Shown here in pieces: positions 1-6,069 of a stretch of 12,019 nucleotides of DNA. The stretch lies in contig CABQMF010000053.1 of NCBI GenBank assembly GCA_902465265.1, positions 1 to 12,019 of the forward strand, written 5' to 3'. This stretch comes from an uncultured Collinsella sp. Its GTDB lineage: Bacteria; Actinomycetota; Coriobacteriia; Coriobacteriales; Coriobacteriaceae. Position 1 is the stretch's first letter; each line of letters starts with the position of its first letter. The notes beneath the pieces were generated by a model. The model ran no database searches. It was not told the DNA's origin and saw only the letters and a list, made by a program, of their open reading frames with translations. The position numbers were made by a program, and so were the translations under genes.

Positions 1-6
1 GGCAGC

Positions 7-312
7 TTAGAACTTGTGGCCGCACTTCTTGCAGACGCGCAGCTTGTTCTTGCCGTCCTTCTCGTGACCGACGCGGGTAACCTTACCGCACTCGGGGCAA
101 ACGAGATTGACGTTGGAGGCATCGATGGGAGCCTCCTGCGAAACGATGCCGCCCTGCTGGTTGGCAGCGTTGGGCTTGACGGCCTTCTTGACGACCGAAA
201 CGCCCTCGACAACGACCTTGTTCTCGGCGGGGAGAGCACGCAGGATAACGCCCTGCTTGCCGCGATCCTTACCAGAGAGAACCTGGACCTTATCGCCCTT
301 CTTGATATACAT
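7..312 (-). CDS. rplX: 50S ribosomal protein L24
   Basis: The 101-residue product is ribosomal protein L24, an early assembly protein that binds 23S rRNA near the 5' end and sits by the exit tunnel. The N-terminal KOW motif is visible (KKGDKVQVLSGKDRGKQGVI, residues 4-23). The C-terminal half carries a four-cysteine zinc ribbon (C72, C75, C94, C97), a form found in many but not all bacterial L24 proteins. A purine-rich Shine-Dalgarno (AGGGGAG) lies 4 bases before the ATG and overlaps the end of rplN, so the two are translated together. It is the last gene in the window; rplE (L5) would be expected next, outside the window. Confidence 0.97.
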   Translation of the reverse strand: MYIKKGDKVQVLSGKDRGKQGVILRALPAENKVVVEGVSVVKKAVKPNAANQQGGIVSQEAPIDASNVNLVCPECGKVTRVGHEKDGKNKLRVCKKCGHKF

Positions 313-325
313 ATATCTCCCCTAA

Positions 326-694
326 CTACAGGGTCTCGGGAGCGAGCGAGACGATCTTCATGTACTTCTTGTCACGAAGCTCGCGAGCGACGGGCCCGAA
401 GATACGGGTGCCGACGGGCGAACCATCGTTGTTGATGACAACGCAGGCGTTCTCATCAAAGCGAATGTAGGAGCCATCCTTGCGGCGGATCTCCTTAACG
501 GTGCGAACGACGACGCAACGGACAACGTCCTTCTTCTTGACGTTGGCGCCAGGGGTAGCCTCCTGGACAGCACCGATGAACACATCGCCGATGCCTGCAT
601 AACGACGCTTGGAACCGCCAAGCACCTTGATGCAGCGAATCTTGCGAGCGCCGGAGTTGTCGGCGACGTTCAGCATGGTTTGCATCTGAATCAT
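326..694 (-). CDS. rplN: 50S ribosomal protein L14
   Basis: The 122-residue product is L14, a highly conserved subunit-interface protein that contacts 16S rRNA in the bridge region and is a docking site for the silencing factor RsfS. It has the normal family length and the typical start MIQMQTMLNVADNSGARKI, plus the internal GSPVGTRIFGPVARELR segment. A strong GGAGGAA Shine-Dalgarno lies about 9 bases upstream of the ATG. It follows rpsQ after an unusually long 118-base gap that can fold into a branched structure, unlike most junctions in this cluster. In E. coli rplN is the first gene of the spc operon, so this gap falls at the same operon boundary. Confidence 0.98.
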   Translation of the reverse strand: MIQMQTMLNVADNSGARKIRCIKVLGGSKRRYAGIGDVFIGAVQEATPGANVKKKDVVRCVVVRTVKEIRRKDGSYIRFDENACVVINNDGSPVGTRIFGPVARELRDKKYMKIVSLAPETL

Positions 695-719
695 GGTAGA
701 TGTTCCTCCGAACTAAGAA

Positions 720-785
720 CCGAAGAGAGGTGCGCAGCCTTTACGCGGCCCGTGGTATGCAAGCCAGGCATACGCACATCTTCGG
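720..785 (-). promoter_or_regulatory. Branched stem-loop leader before rplN
   Basis: The rpsQ-rplN gap can fold, in minus-strand RNA, into a nested structure. The outer stem pairs 779-785 with 720-726 (CCGAAGA with TCTTCGG). The next stem pairs 773-777 with 730-734 (GTGCG with CGCAC). Inside are two small hairpins: 768-773 with 755-760 (GTATGC/GCATAC) and 747-750 with 736-739 (GGCC/GGCU, including one G-U pair). A further small hairpin (AGTCG/CGACT) lies just after the rpsQ stop codon. The structure ends about 25 bases before the rplN ATG. An r-protein autoregulatory site is the natural reading, but only the pairing is seen; the ligand is not known. Confidence 0.5.
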
Positions 786-812
786 AAACGTACAAGTCGT
801 AAGAGCGACTGC

Positions 813-1073
813 TTATTTAGCGCGCTCGACGACCTCGATGAGGCGCCAACGCTTCATCTTGGACATAGGACGGGTCTCCATAACGCGGACGGTATCGCCC
901 ACGCCAGCCGTGCACTCCTCGTCGTGAGCGTGCAGCTTCTTGGAGCTGGTCATCATCTTGCCGTACTTGGGGTGACGCTTGCGCTCGGTGATGGTGACAA
1001 CGATGGTCTTGGCACCGGAGACGGAGGTAACGACACCCGTACGGACCTTACGCGAGTTACGCGAATCAGTCAT
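813..1073 (-). CDS. rpsQ: 30S ribosomal protein S17
   Basis: The 86-residue product is S17, a primary 16S rRNA-binding protein of the small subunit with an OB fold. Recognisable segments are RKVRTGVVTSVSGAKTIVV near the N terminus and KRHPKYGKMMTSSKKLHAHD in the middle, followed by GDTVRVMETRPMSKMKRWRL. Length is normal for the family. A good AAGGAGAG Shine-Dalgarno sits 3 bases before the ATG, and the gap to rpmC is only 16 bases. It is the last gene before the structured rplN leader, and in E. coli S17 is likewise the last gene of the S10 operon. Confidence 0.97.
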   Translation of the reverse strand: MTDSRNSRKVRTGVVTSVSGAKTIVVTITERKRHPKYGKMMTSSKKLHAHDEECTAGVGDTVRVMETRPMSKMKRWRLIEVVERAK

Positions 1074-1089
1074 GTTCTCTCCTTAGGTC

Positions 1090-1305
1090 CTACTCGGCGA
1101 CAGCGGACTTCTCCGCTGCGATCTCGCGGGCGCGCTGCTCCGTGAGGACGCGAGCGATGTCCTTCTTCACGGTGTTGACGCGAGCGGTGTTGTCCAGCTG
1201 GCTGGTGGCCATCTGGAAACGAAGGTTAAAGAGCTCGGCGCGCATTTCCTTCAGCTTCTCAACGAGCTGAGCGTCCGAGAGCTCACGAATCTCTGCGGGC
1301 TTCAT
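1090..1305 (-). CDS. rpmC: 50S ribosomal protein L29
   Basis: The 71-residue product is L29, a small two-helix protein near the polypeptide exit tunnel that contributes to the docking site for trigger factor and SRP. The family pattern is clear: ELSDAQLVEKLKEMRAELFNLRFQ, then a second helix with NTARVNTVKKDIARVLTEQR. The ATG overlaps the rplP stop by one base (TAATG), which suggests translational coupling. A GGAGGAG Shine-Dalgarno lies in the last rplP codons. A short alanine/glutamate-rich tail (about residues 62-71) follows the core. Confidence 0.96.
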   Translation of the reverse strand: MKPAEIRELSDAQLVEKLKEMRAELFNLRFQMATSQLDNTARVNTVKKDIARVLTEQRAREIAAEKSAVAE

Positions 1306-1808
1306 TAGTTCTCCTCCTTGGCGGCGGCGGCGTCCTCAGCAGCCCACTTGGCCTCGAGAGCGGCCTCCTCAGCCATCTCCTTCTCGATGCGCTGCTCAGC
1401 GTTCTTAGCAGCAACAATCTTGGTCTTGATGGGAAGCTTGTGCTGTGCAAGACGCAGAGCCTCGCGAGCGACCTCCTCGGGCACGCCCTTGACCTCGAAC
1501 ATGATGCGGCCGGGCTTGACGACGGCCACCCACTCCTCGGGGTTACCCTTACCAGAACCCATGCGAGTCTCGGCAGGCTTCTTGGTGATGGGCTTATCGG
1601 GGAAGATCGTGATGTAGACACGACCGCCACGCTTCATGTAGCGGGTCATGGCAATACGAGCGGCCTCGATCTGACGGTTGGTGATCCAATGGGCCTCGAG
1701 AGCCTGGATACCAAACTCGCCGAAATGCAGCTCGGTATTACCCTTGGCCTGGCCCTTCATGGAGCCACGCTGCACCTTGCGGTGAAGAATACGCTTAGGG
1801 GCAAGCAC
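1305..1808 (-). CDS. rplP: 50S ribosomal protein L16 with C-terminal extension
   Basis: L16 helps form the aminoacyl-tRNA site of the large subunit. Family segments are clear: MLAPKRILHRKVQRG at the start, then ITNRQIEAARIAMTRYMKRGG and GKGNPEEWVAVVKPGRI. The product has 167 residues, against about 135-145 in most bacteria. The core ends around residue 133, and the rest is a charged, alanine-rich, probably helical tail of about 30 residues. The start is GTG, overlapping the rpsC TAG stop by one base (TAGTG), with an AGGAGGGG Shine-Dalgarno in the end of rpsC. The overlaps at both ends suggest coupling with rpsC and rpmC. Confidence 0.97.
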   Translation of the reverse strand: MLAPKRILHRKVQRGSMKGQAKGNTELHFGEFGIQALEAHWITNRQIEAARIAMTRYMKRGGRVYITIFPDKPITKKPAETRMGSGKGNPEEWVAVVKPGRIMFEVKGVPEEVAREALRLAQHKLPIKTKIVAAKNAEQRIEKEMAEEAALEAKWAAEDAAAAKEEN

Positions 1809-2518
1809 TACTGACCCCTCCTCTCGGAGTTACGACGACGAGGACGGGAAGAGCCCTCGAGTGCAGGGTTGGGAACAGGCTGGCCCGGGAGCTTCTCGCC
1901 CAGGTAGATCCAGACCTTCACGCCGCAAGCGCCCATGGTGGTGCTGGCGACAGCCGTGCCGTAGTCGATCTTGGCACGGAGGGTGTGCAGAGGCACGCGA
2001 CCCTCACGGTACCACTCACGACGGCCCATCTCGGCACCGCCGAGACGACCGGAGCACTGGATACGGATGCCCTTAGCGCCGGCCTTGCGGGCGGACTGGA
2101 CAGCCTTGCGCATAGCGCGACGGAAGGCAACGCGGCCCTCGAGCTGCTCGGCGATAGACTGAGCAACGAGGTTGGCGTCGAGCTCGGGGCGCTTGATCTC
2201 GACAACGTCGACGGAGAGCTGGCCCTTGGAGACGCCAGCGACCTTCTCGAGCTCGGTGCGGAGGGTATCGATCTCGGCACCCTTCTTACCGATGACAACG
2301 CCGGGGCGAGCGGTGAGGATGATGACCTTCACCTTGTCGCCAGCGCGCTCGATCTCGACGCGGGAGACAGCTGCGCGGGAAAGACGCTTCTCGAGGTACT
2401 TGCGGATCTCGAGATCGTTACCGAGGGTCTTAGCGTAATCCTTCTCTGCGAACCAGCGGGAGCGCCAGTTCTCGGTGATGCCAAGACGGAAGCCGGTGGG
2501 GTAGACTTTCTGACCCAT
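1808..2518 (-). CDS. rpsC: 30S ribosomal protein S3
   Basis: S3 lies at the mRNA entry side of the small subunit and takes part in mRNA unwinding. The 236-residue product starts with MGQKVYPTGFRLGITENWRS and contains a type-II KH domain with VIGKKG at residues 75-80. The C-terminal S3 domain holds GRLGGAEMGRREWYREGRVPL and ends in a basic tail (SRPRRRNSERRG). Length is close to normal. The AAAGGAGG Shine-Dalgarno overlaps the last codons of rplV, and the stop overlaps the GTG start of rplP, so it is embedded in a tightly coupled block. Confidence 0.98.
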   Translation of the reverse strand: MGQKVYPTGFRLGITENWRSRWFAEKDYAKTLGNDLEIRKYLEKRLSRAAVSRVEIERAGDKVKVIILTARPGVVIGKKGAEIDTLRTELEKVAGVSKGQLSVDVVEIKRPELDANLVAQSIAEQLEGRVAFRRAMRKAVQSARKAGAKGIRIQCSGRLGGAEMGRREWYREGRVPLHTLRAKIDYGTAVASTTMGACGVKVWIYLGEKLPGQPVPNPALEGSSRPRRRNSERRGQ

Positions 2519-2524
2519 ACAGCT

Positions 2525-2896
2525 TTACGCCTCCTTTCGAGGAGCAACGACGACGGTGATGTGGGAAGTACGCTTCAGAATGCGAGAAGCGGAACCCTTG
2601 GCGCGGGGACGGATGCGCTTAAGCGTCGGACCCTCGTCAACATAGGCAGCGGCGACAACCAGGTTGTCGGCACGCAGACCGTTGTTGTTCTCGGCGTTCG
2701 CAACGGCGGAACGGAGAACCTTCTCGACATCCACGGCGACGGCGCGGTCGCAGAAGTGGAGGATGTCGAAGGCCTGAGCGACAGGCTTGCGGCGGATCAG
2801 ATCGACCACCAGGCGGGCCTTGCTGGGGGAAACACGCACGTACTTAGCGACGGCGCGAACCTCGGTGGCCTCAGTTTCAATAGACTTAGTTGCCAT
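2525..2896 (-). CDS. rplV: 50S ribosomal protein L22
   Basis: L22 binds all domains of 23S rRNA, and its long hairpin loop lines the exit tunnel near the macrolide site. The 123-residue product shows YVRVSPSKARLVVDLIRRKP near the N terminus, then the AVANAENNNGL segment. The tunnel hairpin (GPTLKRIRPRAKGSASRILK) precedes a final strand ending THITVVV-like (TSHITVVVAP). A G-rich Shine-Dalgarno (GGGGG) about 11 bases upstream overlaps the end of rpsS; only 14 bases separate the genes. There is no deletion or insertion in the loop of the kind linked to macrolide resistance. Confidence 0.97.
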   Translation of the reverse strand: MATKSIETEATEVRAVAKYVRVSPSKARLVVDLIRRKPVAQAFDILHFCDRAVAVDVEKVLRSAVANAENNNGLRADNLVVAAAYVDEGPTLKRIRPRAKGSASRILKRTSHITVVVAPRKEA

Positions 2897-2910
2897 TTAC
2901 GGTTAACCCC

Positions 2911-3171
2911 CTATTTGGCCTTGTGGCCACGGAACGTACGAGTCGGCGCGAACTCGCCGAGCTTGTGACCAACCATGGACTCGGTAACATACACGGGCAC
3001 ATGCTTGCGGCCGTCGTGGACGGCGATGGTGTGACCAACCATCTCGGGGAAGATGGTGGACGCGCGGGACCAGGTCTTCACGACGTCCTTCTTGCCAGCC
3101 TCGTTCATCGCGGTGATACGCGAGAGAAGGCGAGTCTCCACGAACGGGCCCTTTTTGAGACTTCTGCTCAT
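2911..3171 (-). CDS. rpsS: 30S ribosomal protein S19
   Basis: S19 is in the head of the small subunit and contacts S13 and the A-site tRNA region. The 86-residue product has the family start MSRSLKKGPFVE and the diagnostic C-terminal segment GHKLGEFAPTRTFRGH. Length is close to the usual 90-95. An AGGAGAAA Shine-Dalgarno lies about 6 bases before the ATG, and the gap from rplB is 32 bases. A longer open frame covering this gene in another phase is a shadow with no ribosomal protein similarity. Confidence 0.97.
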   Translation of the reverse strand: MSRSLKKGPFVETRLLSRITAMNEAGKKDVVKTWSRASTIFPEMVGHTIAVHDGRKHVPVYVTESMVGHKLGEFAPTRTFRGHKAK

Positions 3172-3203
3172 AAGTGCTTTCTCCTAAAACTCGGTATCCG
3201 AAA

Positions 3204-4034
3204 TTACTTCTTACGGCGACGAATGATGTGCTGGTTCGAGACCTTCTTCTTCTTGCGCGTACGAAGGCCCTTCGTCGGCTTACCCCAGGGGGTAACGGAG
3301 GGACGACCAGAGGTGTGGTTCTTGCCCTCGCCACCGCCGTGCGGGTGGTCGACAGGGTTCATGACGGTACCGCGGACGGTCGGGCGCACGTTCATGTGAC
3401 GCTTACGGCCGGCCTTGCCGATGACGATGTTGGCGTGATCGGCGTTGCCGACCTCACCGACGGTGGCGCGGCAGGTAACGAGGATGCGGCGCATCTCGGA
3501 GGAAGGCATACGGACGATAGCGTACTTGCCCTCCTTACCCATCAGCTGGCAGGAGTTACCGGCGGAACGGGCGATAGCAGCGCCCTTGCCCGGCTGGAAC
3601 TCGACGGCGTGGATGAGCGTACCGACGGGGATGTCGGCGAGGGGCAGAGCGTTGCCCGGCTTGATGTCGGCGTCAGAACCGGACATGATGGTCTGACCGA
3701 CCTCGAGGCCCTTAGGAGCCAGGATGTAGCGCTTCTCACCGTCAGCGTAGTGCAGCAGAGCGATGCGAGCGGAACGGTTCGGATCGTACTCGATCGTGGC
3801 AACCTTGGCGGGCACGCCGTCCTTGTTGCGCTTGAAGTCGATCACGCGGTAACGACGCTTCACGCCGCCGCCCTGGTGGCGGGTGGTGATGCGGCCGTTG
3901 TTGTTACGACCGGCCTTCTTGGGCAGGGGCTCGAGAAGAGACTTCTCGGGCTTGGTGCAGGTGATCTCGGAGAAGTCGGAGATCGTCTGCCAACGCCTAC
4001 CAGCGGAGGTCGGCTTAAGGTGCTTTACAGCCAT
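3204..4034 (-). CDS. rplB: 50S ribosomal protein L2
   Basis: L2 is one of the most conserved 23S rRNA-binding proteins and is needed for subunit joining and peptidyl transfer. The product from the chosen ATG has 276 residues, the normal length, and starts MAVKHLKPTSAGRRWQTI. The conserved loop near the peptidyl transferase centre, NPVDHPHGGGEGK, is present with its invariant histidine, followed by a basic C-terminal tail. A longer in-frame start exists 25 codons upstream, but ATG 4034 matches the family and has an AAAGGG Shine-Dalgarno 7 bases away. Unlike most genes of the cluster it is preceded by a 179-base gap with several hairpins, suggesting its own leader. Confidence 0.98.
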   Translation of the reverse strand: MAVKHLKPTSAGRRWQTISDFSEITCTKPEKSLLEPLPKKAGRNNNGRITTRHQGGGVKRRYRVIDFKRNKDGVPAKVATIEYDPNRSARIALLHYADGEKRYILAPKGLEVGQTIMSGSDADIKPGNALPLADIPVGTLIHAVEFQPGKGAAIARSAGNSCQLMGKEGKYAIVRMPSSEMRRILVTCRATVGEVGNADHANIVIGKAGRKRHMNVRPTVRGTVMNPVDHPHGGGEGKNHTSGRPSVTPWGKPTKGLRTRKKKKVSNQHIIRRRKK

Positions 4035-4064
4035 TACAATCCCTTTCAATAGGAATCCGTTAGC

Positions 4065-4105
4065 CATCGCAGACAGGGATTCGAGGTTCTGCCTCGGGTG
4101 CGATG
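4065..4105 (-). promoter_or_regulatory. Stem-loop leader before rplB
   Basis: In minus-strand RNA a 7-base outer stem (CATCGCA at 4099-4105 with TGCGATG at 4065-4071) encloses a 5-base inner stem (CGAGG at 4092-4096 with CCTCG at 4082-4086) and a 5-base loop. An asymmetric internal loop of about 10 bases lies on the 3' side. It ends about 30 bases before the rplB start and upstream of its Shine-Dalgarno. This is suitably placed for a ribosomal protein feedback site, but that role is inferred from position only. Confidence 0.45.
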
Positions 4106-4114
4106 ACACCGGAC

Positions 4115-4140
4115 GTATACACGGTTCCGGGCGTGTCCAT
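4115..4140 (-). repeat. 26-base motif shared with the rplC leader (copy 1)
   Basis: This 26-base segment matches 5980-6005 at 23 positions, in the same orientation and upstream of another ribosomal gene. In minus-strand RNA it can form stem ACACG/CGTGT around an 8-base loop, preceded by ATGG and followed by ATAC. Two of the three differences between copies fall in the loop; the third turns a C-G pair into U-G, so pairing is kept. It could instead be a promoter: TATACG resembles a -10 box, but no good -35 is seen 16-18 bases upstream. The 5' part (ACGCCC) can also pair with GGGCGT at 4146-4151, an alternative fold. Confidence 0.6.
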
Positions 4141-4150
4141 TTTATACGCC

Positions 4151-4196
4151 CAAAACCTTGAGCTCCCGCCTCCCCTATTTGGGAGGCATGAGCTCA
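4151..4196 (-). terminator. Terminator-like hairpin between rplW and rplB
   Basis: In minus-strand RNA, TGAGCTC-type arms (4190-4196 and 4159-4165) flank an inner 7-base stem, GCCTCCC (4181-4187) with GGGAGGC (4168-4174), with a small internal loop and a short AAATA-containing apical loop. The hairpin is followed after three bases by only four T residues (4152-4155), so it could be a weak terminator or attenuator rather than a full stop. It starts about 17 bases after the rplW stop codon, at the point where the cluster would be divided before rplB. Confidence 0.5.
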
Positions 4197-4213
4197 CTCA
4201 ACAGCAGCGAGTC

Positions 4214-4501
4214 TTAGGCCTGGTTGCCAAAGACCTCGATGGTGTCGCCCTCGGCCAGCGTGACGATGGCCTTCTTCCAAGAACGGGTCTTGCCGGCGAC
4301 ATAGCGCACGCGCTTGGTCTTGGGCTTGACCGTCAGGGTGTTCACGCGAACGACCTTGACACCGAAGATCTCCTCGACGGCGTCCTTGATCTGATACTTG
4401 TTAGCATCCTTGGCGACCTCGAACGTGTACTTGTTCAGCTCCATGCCGGAGAAGGAACGCTCGGACACGATCGGACGGATGATGATCTCGTGGGCGGTCA
4501 T
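4214..4501 (-). CDS. rplW: 50S ribosomal protein L23
   Basis: L23 sits at the exit tunnel and is the main docking site for trigger factor and SRP. The 95-residue product has the typical IIIRPIVSERS start and the central KYTFEVAKDANKYQIKDAVEEIFGVKV segment, then the VKPKTKRVRY loop and a final IEVF strand. Its ATG directly abuts the rplD stop (TAAATG), so translation is probably coupled. After its stop comes the 179-base structured gap before rplB rather than the usual tight junction. Confidence 0.97.
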   Translation of the reverse strand: MTAHEIIIRPIVSERSFSGMELNKYTFEVAKDANKYQIKDAVEEIFGVKVVRVNTLTVKPKTKRVRYVAGKTRSWKKAIVTLAEGDTIEVFGNQA

Positions 4502-5128
4502 TTATGCAAGCACCTCCCCGAAGTGAGCGGCGATGTCGGCGGGCATCAGCACAGCGTTGTTGTTGACGAGATCGTAGGTGTTGGCCTCGTCAGCGGTGAT
4601 GATGAACGTCTTGGGAATGTTGCGGAACGACAGGTAGGCGTTGACGTCCTCATCGCGAACGATGATGGTCAGACGCTTGCCCTCAAGGCCGAGAGCCTTG
4701 AGCATGGCGACGGCAGCCTTGGTGGAAGGCTTCTCGAAGCCGTAGTCGTCGACGAGCACGAGCTCGCCATCGGCCAGCTTGGCGGACAGCGCGGAGCGCA
4801 TAGCCAGCTTGACCTCCTTGTTGTTCATACGCTTAGCGTAGGAACGGGGCTTGGGGGCGAAGACAACGCCACCGTGACGCCACTGGGCAGCACGGATGGA
4901 ACCCTGGCGGGCACGGCCGGTGCCCTTCTGACGCCAAGGCTTCTTGCCGCCACCGGAAACCTCAGAGCGGCCCTTAGCGGACTGGGTGCCCTGACGCCAA
5001 GAGGCCATCTGGCACTTGACGATGTGGTGCATAACGTGGATGTTCGGCTCGATGCCGTACACCTCAGCGGCGAGCTCGGCCTCGGCGACCTTCTTGCCCT
5101 CGCTGTTCTTTACTTCAAACTTTGCCAT
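4502..5128 (-). CDS. rplD: 50S ribosomal protein L4
   Basis: L4 binds 23S rRNA, and its extended loop lines the exit tunnel. In E. coli it is also the autogenous repressor of the S10 operon. The 208-residue product shows the loop signature KKPWRQKGTGRARQGSIRAAQ and then GGVVFAPKPRSY, followed by the globular domain with KALGLEGKRLTIIV and YLSFRNIPK. Length is normal. An AAGGAGA Shine-Dalgarno lies about 8 bases upstream, and the gap from rplC is 46 bases. If autoregulation is conserved here, the leader upstream of rplC would be the place to look for an L4 target; the sequence alone does not show it. Confidence 0.97.
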   Translation of the reverse strand: MAKFEVKNSEGKKVAEAELAAEVYGIEPNIHVMHHIVKCQMASWRQGTQSAKGRSEVSGGGKKPWRQKGTGRARQGSIRAAQWRHGGVVFAPKPRSYAKRMNNKEVKLAMRSALSAKLADGELVLVDDYGFEKPSTKAAVAMLKALGLEGKRLTIIVRDEDVNAYLSFRNIPKTFIITADEANTYDLVNNNAVLMPADIAAHFGEVLA

Positions 5129-5174
5129 TTAAGTGTTCTCCTTGGTATGACGCTGGGCTAAATGGGCTGGGCCC

Positions 5175-5795
5175 TTAGGCCATACGGATGGCGACGAGAC
5201 CATTCTTGGCACCCGGGACAGCGCCCTTGACCAAGATGAGGTTCTGCTCGGCATCGATGCGGACAACGGAAAGGTTCTTGACGGTAACGCGCTCGTTACC
5301 CATGTGACCGGCCATCTTGACGCCCTTGAGGACGCGCGCAGGATAGGCGCACTGACCGATAGAACCGGGGTGACGCTGGAAGTGAGAACCATGCGTCATA
5401 GGACCGCGGCGCTGACCCCAGCGCTTGATGCGACCCTGGAAGCCCTTACCCTTGGAGGTACCGATGACGTCGACCTTCTCGACATCAGCGAAATCAGCGA
5501 CGGTGACGACCTCGCCGACCTTGTGCTCCTCGCCGTTCTCGACGCGGACCTCACGAAGGAAGCGGACAGGCTCGACGCCAGCCTTGGCGAAGTGACCAGC
5601 CATGGGCTTGTTCACGTTCTTGGCCTTGATGTCGCCGAAACCGATCTGGACGGCGTCATAGCCGTCGGTTGCCTGAGTTTTAACCTGCGAGACAGCGCAG
5701 GGGCCAGCCTGGATGACCGTGACGGGAACGACGTTGTCGTCCTCGTCCCAAACCTGGGTCATGCCAATCTTGCGGCCGAGAATCATGCTGATCAA
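5175..5795 (-). CDS. rplC: 50S ribosomal protein L3
   Basis: L3 is one of two proteins that start large-subunit assembly and reaches close to the peptidyl transferase centre. The 206-residue product shows ILGRKIGMTQVWDEDDNVVP at the start, then the signature KGKGFQGRIKRW. The central extension contains HGSHFQRHPGSIGQ and KMAGHMG. The start is taken as TTG at 5795 (MISMILG), which matches the family N terminus. An ATG three codons later is the alternative. Only a weak GGGA precedes the TTG, whereas most other genes here have strong ribosome sites. It is the first gene of the cluster; rpsJ is not upstream. Confidence 0.95.
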   Translation of the reverse strand: MISMILGRKIGMTQVWDEDDNVVPVTVIQAGPCAVSQVKTQATDGYDAVQIGFGDIKAKNVNKPMAGHFAKAGVEPVRFLREVRVENGEEHKVGEVVTVADFADVEKVDVIGTSKGKGFQGRIKRWGQRRGPMTHGSHFQRHPGSIGQCAYPARVLKGVKMAGHMGNERVTVKNLSVVRIDAEQNLILVKGAVPGAKNGLVAIRMA

Positions 5796-5815
5796 GATAT
5801 GATCCCAACTCTCGC

Positions 5816-5867
5816 GTGGTCTTGGGACAATGCGTACACCACCGAGCGTACGCCCCTAGAGGACCAC
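5816..5867 (-). promoter_or_regulatory. Nested hairpin leader before rplC
   Basis: Minus-strand RNA can form three stacked helices. The outer helix is GTGGTC (5862-5867) with GACCAC (5816-5821). The middle is a short GGG/CCC helix (near 5854-5856 with 5824-5826). The inner helix is GCGTAC (5848-5853) with GTACGC (5832-5837) around a 10-base loop. The structure ends about 20 bases upstream of the rplC TTG codon. Its place at the head of the cluster fits an operon leader sensed by a ribosomal protein; no known family was recognised. Confidence 0.5.
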
Positions 5868-5979
5868 TACTTACACGACGTGCTCCCCAGCCTTGTATTG
5901 CGTCCGGACTACCTGACAACCCTATTAAGCAGGCATTTTGTCCAGCCAGAATACTCCCCTGGTTTCACACAGCTGTTTA

Positions 5980-6005
5980 GTATACACGGCTGCGGGCGTA
6001 TCCAT
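5980..6005 (-). repeat. 26-base motif shared with the rplB leader (copy 2)
   Basis: This copy differs from 4115-4140 at three of 26 positions. In minus-strand RNA the hairpin is ATACG/CGTGT with one U-G pair, around an 8-base loop with two substitutions. It lies about 185 bases upstream of rplC, so both copies are beyond the downstream hairpins of their leaders. The TATACT within and after it is a reasonable -10 box, so a shared promoter remains an alternative to a shared RNA binding site. Confidence 0.6.
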
Positions 6006-6069
6006 CGAGATTCATATTTCACTCACATTGTTTACGCAGGTAAAGTGCGTGGCACGTCTCCCGAGCTTT

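Noticed and set aside
1985..2968. 327-codon plus-strand frame opposite rpsC/rplV
   Set aside because: It is antisense to two certain ribosomal genes and rich in Leu, Asp and Gly from reversed codons, with no family resemblance.
4035..4109. Upstream start giving L2 a 25-residue extension
   Set aside because: The extension is not part of the L2 family and overlaps the hairpin leader; ATG 4034 has a good ribosome site and gives the normal length.
3174..5161. Long plus-strand frames of 292 and 352 codons opposite rplB and rplD/rplW
   Set aside because: Same reverse-strand shadow pattern; no ribosome site and no recognisable protein.
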